Assembly (NCBI GenBank): GCA_002492465.1
Contig: DKYT01000014.1
Span: 1 to 27,553, forward strand
Length of the DNA: 27,553 nucleotides
Reading direction: 5' to 3'
From: Lachnospiraceae bacterium UBA7093
Lineage (GTDB): Bacteria; Bacillota; Clostridia; Lachnospirales; Lachnospiraceae
Shown: positions 20,360-27,553 of the stretch, piece after piece
How the letters are laid out: every line of letters starts with the position of its first letter
Numbering within the stretch: the first letter of the stretch is position 1
Position numbers and translations under genes: made by a program
Notes under the pieces: generated by a model
The model's input: only the letters and a program-made list of their open reading frames with translations
The model's database searches: none
What the model was told of the DNA's origin: nothing

Positions 20360-22894
20360 TTATTCCGTATTTCTGATATAGGTAATGAAACAGTTCCCAT
20401 TGGATTCAAACCATTCTCTGGAATCGTTCATTCCTACTTTATAAACAGTACCCGTTTCCGGGTTCATTACCACCGTATTCTGTTCGTTAAACCCGATCAA
20501 AAGCACCGCGCTTCCATCCCTTAACATAACCAAAACCGGTATATCCTGATTCACATAATAGAGTACCGCATCCAAAGAGCAGCCCGTCAGGTCAAGGATC
20601 TGCGCCTCCGGAAGGCTTTCCTCCAGAATGCTCATAACTGAATCGCCCTCCGCAAGCATATATTCGGAGTTCCTTACAACGCCCTCAAAAGCAAGCATTG
20701 TATCCAGGCATATGGCAAGAGAATTTTTTTCTTCCGTTTCCGCCACCCCTTGAATCGCCATAATCTGGTTTTTCAGACTGCGGTTTCCTTTCAGCCAGAC
20801 ATAATATCCCGCTTCATTCACTACCACCCCTGAGATGGTTTCCGCACGGTTTACTGCGCTGCTTTCTCTGATGAAAATGCTTTCCAGCCCTTCTTTTCCA
20901 TAAACATAATACCGATCCGGCTGATCCTCCGGTATGGAAAGAGGCGCGATCCTTCCCCCCTCGAAAAGTACTTCCTTTGGCGTAAGGTGCTTCATCAAAG
21001 CATCGTCAATGGTTCCCTTAACCGCGATCTGGGTCAGCCTTTCATATTTTTCCGTAATCGCACTCTCAATGGTGTTTTTGCTGCTCTGCTCGGTTTTCGC
21101 GTTCATAATCTGGTCATCGCTGATCTCCGTATAGAACCCGTCCTCCCCTTTTTCCACCCGGGACAATATAATCTGATTTTCACTCACCTGACCGCCTGTA
21201 ATATACACATTATCCTGGCGGTAGGTCATCAACACGCCCTCCGCTTCATTCTCAATTTTTACACAGTACATAGGGAATATGGTATTTCCGGCAAAATCCA
21301 TCACAATATCCTCTTCCCTTGCAATCCCGTATATCAGATCCTCTCCCATAAATCCGATGGGGGCGATCACTTCGCTTCTTCCCGCCGAAATGGTCTTTTG
21401 CTTTCCCGTGGTTAAATTCATCAGCACCAGCTCTTTGCCATGGTAAGGCTCTCCCTCTTTCTGCCATACAGCCATTTTATTGCTGTCCGATACCTTATAG
21501 CTTTCCTCGGACAGATTTTCCACCATCACCTCACAGGTTCGCGCCATTACATTAACGCCGTAGATCTGGCTTCCCCATTTCAGATAAAGCATACTGTTCC
21601 GGTTGATATAGGAAAGCTGCTCCACTTCCTCCATCAAAAGATCCTGGGCATTATAAAAAGGAATATACACCAGTTCCTCCACCGTATTCATGGTGCTGTC
21701 ATAATAGTATACGGAAATGCCCACACCTCCCTCATGGCGTCCTCTGTTCATGTACCCATATACCAAAAAGATAACGTTACCGCCCTCATCTACATTCATG
21801 ATCTTAATTCCATGTTGGTCATACAGGGTTCTGGCATCCAGGTTGTTTTCATCATAGAAACTAAAGAGCAGCGCCATCTTATTGTCCACAACATTATAGC
21901 TGTAAAGACGGTTTCCCACCTCAAAAGCAAATATATTTCCTCCGTCGCTTTCCTTCATGGGAATCTCTCCGCTGGTAATCCCCAGCATGATCTTGTTGTT
22001 GGCATAAACGTCCCGGGTTGCCTCAAAGATCTGATCCATGGTCCTCTCAAAGTCCAACAGGTAAATTCTCTCCGGCGTGTAACGCAGGCGGTAAAACTCC
22101 TTCACCCTGTAATAGTTTTTATTCCCGTCCCCAGGCGTGGAAACATAATACTCCAGTACAAAACTGCCGGTCTGCGTCCCCAGCTCCTTAATCGTAATTT
22201 GGGGCTTGCTCTCCCTTGTTACCTCCAAATCTCCCCAGGTCACCTGCTTAAAGCTGCTGTGGATGGTCACCAGCCCCAGGGTTGTATTATCCCCCTCGGC
22301 ATTGGATTCCAGATATTTGGTCAGTTCTTTCGCCGCCTCACGGTCAAAGGTTCTGACAGAAAAATCGTACACATAATCCAGTTTATCACTTGCATGGTAG
22401 TCCTCTGTGCTCACTACCCTGGTATAGTAGCGGATCTCTCCCCCGTCCTCCATGGTCAGCAAAATGGTCAGCATATATTCTTGATTAGTTGTAATCAAAT
22501 CCTTCAATCCAAAGGATACTGTAATTTCTTCCCCATCCTGCTCAAACTCCTCCAATTGGGTGCTCTTGATCAGACGGCTTCCGTCCAGATTTCTGACCTC
22601 ATATCCGATTTGCCGGATCTTCCTGCCGTAAGGAATAATTTTCAGGTTAACCTTCCTCCCTACGGCAAGGGGCGTAAGATACTCCCGCATCTGGCTAAGC
22701 TCCATAGGCTCCCCATAACCGTGCATCTCATTGATCTCAAACCCGCCGTAGCTTACCCTGATCAACGGATAAGAAGCTCCTCTCATCTCCGCTGTCATAT
22801 CGGTATTTCCCTTATTCATAATTCCGCTGATCAGAAAAAGCGCAGTAAAAAAAACTGCCGCCACAATGACCCCTTTGATAATTGTCCTTTTCAT
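20360..22894 (-). CDS. Large membrane-anchored extracytoplasmic protein with C39-like C-terminus
   Basis: This is an 844-residue protein with one N-terminal membrane segment (about 8-26); the rest is predicted outside. The middle region (about 300-600) is rich in Tyr, Gly and Val strands like a beta-propeller. The last 110 residues resemble a peptidase C39-like fold (LDLTGCSLDAVLYYVNQDIP, then GSAVLLIGFNEQNTVVMNPE). The position where active enzymes have His (GHxVVVxGY) is Ser-Ala here, so it is probably not a protease. GGGAG lies four bases before the ATG, 11 bases after the methyltransferase stop, so they form an operon. The function is unknown. Confidence 0.8.
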   Translation of the reverse strand: MKRTIIKGVIVAAVFFTALFLISGIMNKGNTDMTAEMRGASYPLIRVSYGGFEINEMHGYGEPMELSQMREYLTPLAVGRKVNLKIIPYGRKIRQIGYEVRNLDGSRLIKSTQLEEFEQDGEEITVSFGLKDLITTNQEYMLTILLTMEDGGEIRYYTRVVSTEDYHASDKLDYVYDFSVRTFDREAAKELTKYLESNAEGDNTTLGLVTIHSSFKQVTWGDLEVTRESKPQITIKELGTQTGSFVLEYYVSTPGDGNKNYYRVKEFYRLRYTPERIYLLDFERTMDQIFEATRDVYANNKIMLGITSGEIPMKESDGGNIFAFEVGNRLYSYNVVDNKMALLFSFYDENNLDARTLYDQHGIKIMNVDEGGNVIFLVYGYMNRGRHEGGVGISVYYYDSTMNTVEELVYIPFYNAQDLLMEEVEQLSYINRNSMLYLKWGSQIYGVNVMARTCEVMVENLSEESYKVSDSNKMAVWQKEGEPYHGKELVLMNLTTGKQKTISAGRSEVIAPIGFMGEDLIYGIAREEDIVMDFAGNTIFPMYCVKIENEAEGVLMTYRQDNVYITGGQVSENQIILSRVEKGEDGFYTEISDDQIMNAKTEQSSKNTIESAITEKYERLTQIAVKGTIDDALMKHLTPKEVLFEGGRIAPLSIPEDQPDRYYVYGKEGLESIFIRESSAVNRAETISGVVVNEAGYYVWLKGNRSLKNQIMAIQGVAETEEKNSLAICLDTMLAFEGVVRNSEYMLAEGDSVMSILEESLPEAQILDLTGCSLDAVLYYVNQDIPVLVMLRDGSAVLLIGFNEQNTVVMNPETGTVYKVGMNDSREWFESNGNCFITYIRNTE

Positions 22895-22905
22895 ATAACT
22901 CCCAT

Positions 22906-24111
22906 CTATTTCTCCATTAATTTCTGCAAAGTAGTATTGACCTGGAGAAACCCGGTCATGCGTGCCACTCCCGTATCCAGCTTTCCTTTTCCTCCAGGCA
23001 TATTCCCTTTAACCGCCCTTATCAGTATATTTTTAGGAGTGTGTTCCATGTCAATAAATTCCAGCACCTGGGTATCATAGCCCGCTTCTTCCAGCAAATT
23101 GGCTCTGACCGCATCTGTTACCAGCGCCGCCATCCGCTCCTTTAAAAGCCCGTATTTCAAAACCGGCTCCAAAATCTCATTTTCTATCTGCCCATTTACC
23201 TCATGCTGACAGCAGGGCACCGTAAAAATAACCTTTGCCTTCCAGGAAACCGCCTTCTGAATGGCATAATCCGTCGCCGTATCACAGGCGTGAAGGGTGA
23301 CCACCATATCCACCTCTCCCTCTTCCTGATATCCGCTGATGTCCCCGTGATAAAAATGCAGGTTCTGATAACCGTATTTTTGCGCAAGAAGATTGCATTT
23401 TTCGATTACATCCCTTTTCAAATCCAGCCCGGCAATGGAAACTTCCATCTGCTTCAGCTCATGAAGGAAATAATAAAGGGCAAAGGTCAGATAGGATTTC
23501 CCGCAGCCAAAGTCAATGATGCGCACAGGTCCTTCCTTTTTCAACGCCGGAAGGATATCCTCCACAAATTCCAGATATCGGTTGATCTGTTTAAACTTGT
23601 CATACTTTGCCCGGACAATTTTCCCATCCTTTGTCTGAATGCCCAGATCTACCAGAAAGGGAACGGGCTTCCCCTCCTCCAAAAGATATTGCTTGCTGCG
23701 GTTATGAGAAAGCTCCGGTCTTTTAGCCGCCCCTTCCCCTTCCTTTTTCCGTTCCTTTACGGTTGCCTTCCCGTCTTTGCTGACCAATGCAGTTAATCTG
23801 CTGTCCATCGTTTCGGCTTCCAACTGCTTGAAATCCGTACCCATGTAAGAAAGAATCCGATCCAGCATCTCCTCCTTTTCATGATTCTCATGAAAGACCT
23901 GGGTTCCCCTTGTGATGGTTTCCTGATAGCAGATCTGTCCTTTCACCATAACCGGGCGTATTTTTATTTTTACAGCCCCTCCCTTTTTCCTGGGATTGCT
24001 GATAATAATCTGATACAGCCTGTCCGAAAGCATATCCGACAGCTTATCCTTCCATTTCTCCACCGTATGTGTTCTCCTGTTTTCCCTTATTGCATATACA
24101 AATATAGCCAT
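22906..24111 (-). CDS. SAM-dependent methyltransferase (Methyltransf_32-like)
   Basis: This protein has up to 401 residues. Motif I IIDFGCGKSYLTF (198-210) binds S-adenosylmethionine, AGLDLK is motif II, and HACDTATDYAI and FTVPCCQHE are typical of the GSTCD/Methyltransf_32 group, whose substrate may be RNA or protein. The N-terminal 90 residues form a separate domain with a conserved-looking RPVMVKGQICYQ. The ATG at 24111 lacks a ribosome site. A GTG 48 bases further in (24063) has AGGAG ten bases upstream and may be the true start. The large membrane protein gene follows closely. The substrate is not known. Confidence 0.87.
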   Translation of the reverse strand: MAIFVYAIRENRRTHTVEKWKDKLSDMLSDRLYQIIISNPRKKGGAVKIKIRPVMVKGQICYQETITRGTQVFHENHEKEEMLDRILSYMGTDFKQLEAETMDSRLTALVSKDGKATVKERKKEGEGAAKRPELSHNRSKQYLLEEGKPVPFLVDLGIQTKDGKIVRAKYDKFKQINRYLEFVEDILPALKKEGPVRIIDFGCGKSYLTFALYYFLHELKQMEVSIAGLDLKRDVIEKCNLLAQKYGYQNLHFYHGDISGYQEEGEVDMVVTLHACDTATDYAIQKAVSWKAKVIFTVPCCQHEVNGQIENEILEPVLKYGLLKERMAALVTDAVRANLLEEAGYDTQVLEFIDMEHTPKNILIRAVKGNMPGGKGKLDTGVARMTGFLQVNTTLQKLMEK

Positions 24112-24170
24112 AACTTTGCGTCATGACTATATTTTACTTATTTAACTGAAAAACCACAACCAAAACTTTA

Positions 24171-24560
24171 TCAGAATCTGAGAATCCCTCTTCTGCTATT
24201 ATGCCTTCGCTTATAGATTTCATAGCAAAGCAGAATCTGCACCAGGTCGCCCAGCCATTCCCACCGCTCCGGCATAACCTCGCTGTCTGGATTTTCCTTC
24301 TCCTCTTCTCGCCTGATCCGAGCCAATATGTCTCTGGACAGCTTGTAAATCTGCCACTTATCCGGGTACTCGTCATAAATCATGCTGCCCTCATAATCCA
24401 GCTTATCCAATATACCGCCTATCACTTTCTGGTAACGCTTTGCCTCCGACGGATACATCTGCTGCAGGTACTCCAGATCCCTGATAATGGAATCCTCCTC
24501 CTCATAGTACATGGGCAGCGGATAGGTCATATAAAAAGGCAATATTTTACGCTCAAACAT
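24171..24560 (-). CDS. Hypothetical protein (129 aa)
   Basis: This is a 129-residue soluble, helical protein rich in Tyr, Glu and Arg (ERKILPFYMTYPLPMYYEEE, SEAKRYQKVIGGILDKLDYE). It has no signal peptide or membrane segment. AAGGAAG lies seven bases before the ATG. It looks like a conserved Clostridia protein of unknown function. It lies 59 bases upstream of the methyltransferase on the same strand, possibly in one transcript. Confidence 0.75.
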   Translation of the reverse strand: MFERKILPFYMTYPLPMYYEEEDSIIRDLEYLQQMYPSEAKRYQKVIGGILDKLDYEGSMIYDEYPDKWQIYKLSRDILARIRREEEKENPDSEVMPERWEWLGDLVQILLCYEIYKRRHNSRRGILRF

Positions 24561-24619
24561 ATGAATGACTTCCTTTTTTCTTTATTTCATCATATGCATG
24601 TTGCGCTTTCTCTGTGAAC

Positions 24620-24730
24620 AACGAACGCCGCCACGCTTTGCGAGCTGGCTTATCGTAACGAACGCCGCCACGCTTTGCGAGCCGACTTATCGCAACGAAC
24701 ACCGCCGCATAAAACGCGTCGGTTTATCGT
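24620..24730. repeat. Three tandem 37-bp hairpin units (copy B)
   Basis: The units are 24620-24656, 24657-24693 and 24694-24730, exactly 37 bp each. On the minus strand each reads RCGATAA, then a variable stem, then GTTCGTT. The stem is ACCGACGC/GCGGCGGT in the unit nearest atpC and GCTCGC-AAA-GCGTGG-centred in the other two. The array begins right after the T-run of the atpC terminator, the same placement as copy A at 1643-1716 behind spoIIID. Confidence 0.8.
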
Positions 24731-24738
24731 AATAAAAA

Positions 24739-24761
24739 GGGGCAGCGCCTTTCTCTGCCCC
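24739..24761 (-). terminator. Terminator of the ATP synthase operon
   Basis: GGGGCAG (24739-24745) and CTGCCCC (24755-24761) pair. On the minus strand TTTTTATT follows. It lies 17 bases after the atpC stop codon. Confidence 0.85.
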
Positions 24762-24777
24762 TACATTTCTTTAAAGC

Positions 24778-25182
24778 TTATTTTATTACATGAATACGCG
24801 CCAACGCTCTCTGCAGCGCCGTCTCCGCCCGGAGAATATCCGTCTCCGGCGTCTTGGTGCGAAGTCTTTCCTCGGCGCGCTCCTTCGCCGCCTGGGCACG
24901 GCTGATATCGATCTCCTCCGGCCATTCAACAATCTCAGCCAGAATCACCACCTCATCCTGCAGAATCTCAGCAAACCCTGCATGAAGCGCCGCCTCTCTG
25001 ACCCCTTCCTCCTCCGTGATCGTGAGAATGCCCGGGCTTACAATCACTGTGGTGGGAACATGCTTTTTGTAAATACCAATTTCCCCTTCTGTGGTATTAA
25101 ATTCTACCATGGAAACCGATCCTTCATAAAACACGCGGTCAGGTGTAATGATTTTTAATGAAAATAAATTGTTGTCTGCCAT
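24778..25182 (-). CDS. atpC: ATP synthase F1 epsilon subunit
   Basis: This is a 134-residue subunit of the central stalk that couples rotation to catalysis and can inhibit ATP hydrolysis. The N-terminal beta sandwich (about 5-85) includes LKIITPDRVFYEGSVSMVEF and GEIGIYKKHVPTTV. The C-terminal pair of helices (about 88-134) has the AKERAEERL pattern. It is last in the atpG-atpD-atpC order, 18 bases after atpD, and is followed by a strong terminator. Length is normal. Confidence 0.97.
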   Translation of the reverse strand: MADNNLFSLKIITPDRVFYEGSVSMVEFNTTEGEIGIYKKHVPTTVIVSPGILTITEEEGVREAALHAGFAEILQDEVVILAEIVEWPEEIDISRAQAAKERAEERLRTKTPETDILRAETALQRALARIHVIK

Positions 25183-25200
25183 CTGCTTCCTCCCCCGTAA

Positions 25201-26610
25201 TTACTTCACGCGGGCAAGTACGTCATCAATGCTTCCGGCATTTAAGAAGTAGCTTTCAGGTATATCGTCGTGCTTGCCTTCCAGAATCTCCTTAAATCCG
25301 CGAATGGTCTCATTAATGGGCACATACTTACCGGGAAGCCCGGTAAACTGTCCTGCCACAAAGAAAGGCTGGGATAAGAATCTCTGTACCTTTCTTGCTC
25401 TGGAAACTACCAGCTTATCACTTTCCGACAATTCGTCCATACCCAGAATTGCAATGATATCCTGTAATTCCTTATACTTCTGCAGAATCTCCTGAACGCC
25501 TCGTGCCGTGTTATAATGATCCTCGCCAAGGATTCTGGGATCCAGAATTCTGGAGGTGGACTCCAGAGGATCAACCGCAGGATAAATACCAAGCTCTACA
25601 ATTGACCTGGAAAGAACCGTGGTCGCATCCAAATGGGCAAAAGTGGTTGCAGGAGCGGGATCCGTTAAGTCGTCCGCAGGTACATACACCGCCTGTACGG
25701 AAGTAATGGAACCATTCTTAGTAGAAGTAATACGCTCCTGGAGGGCGCCCATCTCAGTCTGCAGAGTGGGTTGATAACCTACCGCCGAGGGCATACGTCC
25801 AAGCAGTGCGGAAACCTCCGAGCCCGCCTGGGTGAAACGGAAAATATTATCAATGAAAAGCAGTACGTCCTTTCCGCCTTTATCACGGAAATATTCCGCC
25901 ATAGTAAGACCTGAAAGTCCCACTCTCATTCTTGCTCCGGGGGGCTCGTTCATCTGTCCGAACACCATGGTGGTCTTATCGATAACGCCCGATTCCATCA
26001 TTTCATGGTAAAGGTCGTTTCCTTCCCTGGTTCTCTCTCCAACACCGGTGAATACAGAATATCCGCCGTGCTCTGTGGCAATATTTCTGATCAGCTCCTG
26101 GATCAACACTGTCTTTCCTACGCCAGCGCCGCCGAAAAGTCCGATCTTACCACCCTTCTGGTAAGGACAGAGAAGGTCTACTACTTTAATACCGGTTTCC
26201 AAAAGTTCCTGCTGGGTTGACTGCTCTACAAATTCAGGCGCCGGTCTGTGTATGGGTTCATAGGTTACGTTTTCAGGCGCCGGCTTGTTGTCAATGGGAT
26301 TCCCCAAAACGTTAAATATACGCCCCAGGGTATTTTCTCCCACCGGCACGCTGATGGGAGCGCCGGTTGCAATCGCTTCCATTCCCCTTACCAATCCGTC
26401 GGTAGAACCCATGGCAATACATCTGACCGTATCATCACCCAGATGCTGTGCCACCTCAACAATCAGCTCCCCATTGTCCTTCAGAGGGATCTTGATCGCT
26501 TCGTTGATTTCCGGCAGCCTGCCGTCTGTAAATTTAATATCCAGAACGGCACTGATAATCTGTGTAATTTTTCCCGAGCAGGTATTCTTGCTCGTATTTA
26601 TATCTGCCAT
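25201..26610 (-). CDS. atpD: ATP synthase F1 beta subunit
   Basis: This is the catalytic subunit of F1, 469 residues. It has Walker A GGAGVGKT (160-167), the catalytic region GVGERTREGNDLYHEM, Walker B VLLFIDNIFRFTQ, ALLGRMPSAVGYQPTL and the DELSESD motif. I chose the ATG at 26610 because GGAGG lies four bases before it; an ATG eight codons earlier lacks a ribosome site. It is between atpG and atpC in the standard F1 order. The sequence is complete with no missing motif. Confidence 0.98.
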   Translation of the reverse strand: MADINTSKNTCSGKITQIISAVLDIKFTDGRLPEINEAIKIPLKDNGELIVEVAQHLGDDTVRCIAMGSTDGLVRGMEAIATGAPISVPVGENTLGRIFNVLGNPIDNKPAPENVTYEPIHRPAPEFVEQSTQQELLETGIKVVDLLCPYQKGGKIGLFGGAGVGKTVLIQELIRNIATEHGGYSVFTGVGERTREGNDLYHEMMESGVIDKTTMVFGQMNEPPGARMRVGLSGLTMAEYFRDKGGKDVLLFIDNIFRFTQAGSEVSALLGRMPSAVGYQPTLQTEMGALQERITSTKNGSITSVQAVYVPADDLTDPAPATTFAHLDATTVLSRSIVELGIYPAVDPLESTSRILDPRILGEDHYNTARGVQEILQKYKELQDIIAILGMDELSESDKLVVSRARKVQRFLSQPFFVAGQFTGLPGKYVPINETIRGFKEILEGKHDDIPESYFLNAGSIDDVLARVK

Positions 26611-26685
26611 TTTTCCTCCATTCCTGCCCGGCATGAAAGCTGCCGGAACATGTTTTCCTTATTCTGCACTGCCATTCAAAACGCG

Positions 26686-27552
26686 TTAGGATATTGCATT
26701 GGCGCCCGCAATGATCTCCGTCAACTCCTGGGTAATGGAGCCCTGGCGCGCTCTGTTGTACAACAGCGTTAATTTGTCTATCATTTCTTCCGCATTGCTG
26801 GTAGCGGAATCCATCGCCTGCATTCTGGCACCGTTCTCACTTGCTACCGCTTCGATCATGCCGCCATAAATCAAGCTGGTTATATACTTGGGTATGAGCA
26901 GATTTAATGCTTCCTCGTCCTCAGGCTCAAAGTTCATCAGCGCCTTATCTGCGCCCTCTGCACTGCCCTGATCTTCCGCTTCTTCTCCTACCTCTACCGG
27001 AAGAAGCTTAAGAAGAGTAGGAATATGCACCACGGTATTTTTAAACCCGGTGTAGGCAAGATAGATCTCGCTGATCTCCCCTTTTTCGAAGGCTTCCAGC
27101 ACATCCCTGCCGATTGCCATTGCATCTGCATAAACAGGTTCCTCGATCACATCGGAATAATCCCCCTTGATCTCGTACTTTCTCTGCAATGCATCCTTTC
27201 CTTTCTTACCTACTGCATAGATTGCAAGATCTTCCTCCGCCAGTTCCCCCTTTGTAATCAGTTTGATCACATTGGAATTATAGCCCCCGGCAAGACCTCT
27301 GTTGGACGTAATCACGATCACCGCTTTTTTACCTGAAGCGCCGGCTCTCAGATACTTATGATCCAGATTTTTGGTCTTTTGCAAAATTGAATTGACCGTC
27401 TCAAACATGCAGCGGAAGTAGCCGCCTGATTTTTCTGCATTCTGCTTTGCTCTCTGGAGCTTCACAGTGGAAACCAGCTTCATTGCCTTGGTAATCTGCT
27501 GGGTGCTTTGTATACTGCCCTTACGCCTTTTTATATCACGCATTGAAGCCAT
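26686..27552 (-). CDS. atpG: ATP synthase F1 gamma subunit
   Basis: This is a 288-residue rotor shaft of F1. The N-terminal MASMRDIKRRKGSIQSTQQI and TKAMKLVSTVKLQRAK and the C-terminal NRARQGSITQELTEIIAGA are the conserved coiled-coil ends of the family. SNRGLAGGYN is another signature. The ATG used is one base from the window edge; a second in-frame ATG three codons later is possible. The upstream ribosome site is outside the window. It leads the visible operon, 75 bases before atpD. Confidence 0.97.
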   Translation of the reverse strand: MASMRDIKRRKGSIQSTQQITKAMKLVSTVKLQRAKQNAEKSGGYFRCMFETVNSILQKTKNLDHKYLRAGASGKKAVIVITSNRGLAGGYNSNVIKLITKGELAEEDLAIYAVGKKGKDALQRKYEIKGDYSDVIEEPVYADAMAIGRDVLEAFEKGEISEIYLAYTGFKNTVVHIPTLLKLLPVEVGEEAEDQGSAEGADKALMNFEPEDEEALNLLIPKYITSLIYGGMIEAVASENGARMQAMDSATSNAEEMIDKLTLLYNRARQGSITQELTEIIAGANAIS

Positions 27553-27553
27553 A

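Noticed and set aside
21440..23080. Long plus-strand open frame of 546 codons
   Set aside because: It is antisense to the 844-residue protein gene, which has a good RBS, a membrane anchor and coherent domains. The plus frame has no family features.

Overview
The window looks like a chromosomal segment of a spore-forming, anaerobic, Gram-positive Clostridia species, most likely a Lachnospiraceae-type gut bacterium. This rests on an F1Fo ATP synthase operon (atpG-atpD-atpC), a GHKL/LytTR two-component pair, QueT behind a preQ1-like leader, AGGAGG-type ribosome binding sites, and the mother-cell sporulation regulator gene spoIIID. Genus is an inference.

The main result is that spoIIID is cut in two by an element of about 8.87 kb (about 1924-10799). 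The 5' part (10779-10910, minus) carries the start codon, the helix-turn-helix and an intact SigmaE-type promoter. The 3' part (1779-1927, minus) carries the remaining residues and a terminator. Both parts end in the same near-identical 17-bp sequence. Joining them there restores an in-frame SpoIIID of 85 residues. A large serine recombinase gene sits at one end, with its stop codon inside the attachment site. The layout matches the skin element of sigK and other sporulation intervening elements, but in spoIIID. I know of no described case in this gene, which is a statement about my knowledge and not a database result.

The element itself looks like an integrated CRESS-type rolling-circle plasmid. 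It encodes a Rep with an HUH endonuclease and a superfamily 3 helicase (9085-10278). At 5379-5412 it has a perfect 11-bp stem whose loop holds TACTATTAC, which closely resembles the geminivirus/circovirus nonanucleotide origin. It also carries an XRE regulator, a secreted SH3-domain protein, a possible ribbon-helix-helix protein, a sigma-70 region 4 protein, four unrecognised small genes upstream of rep, a terminator that may throttle rep, and a 51-residue small protein next to the right end. No relaxase, resistance gene or phage structural gene is visible.

Outside the element, guaA lies to the left (minus). To the right come a polytopic membrane protein, an XRE regulator behind a perfect 32-bp palindrome, a lipoprotein, a kinase/response regulator pair with an upstream HerA-like ATPase gene, queT, an XRE-membrane regulator coupled to a DUF4097-type protein, a large membrane-anchored protein coupled to a methyltransferase, a small conserved-looking protein, and atpC-atpD-atpG. 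A tandem 37-bp repeat whose units form hairpins with changing but still pairing arms lies just beyond the terminators of both spoIIID and atpC.
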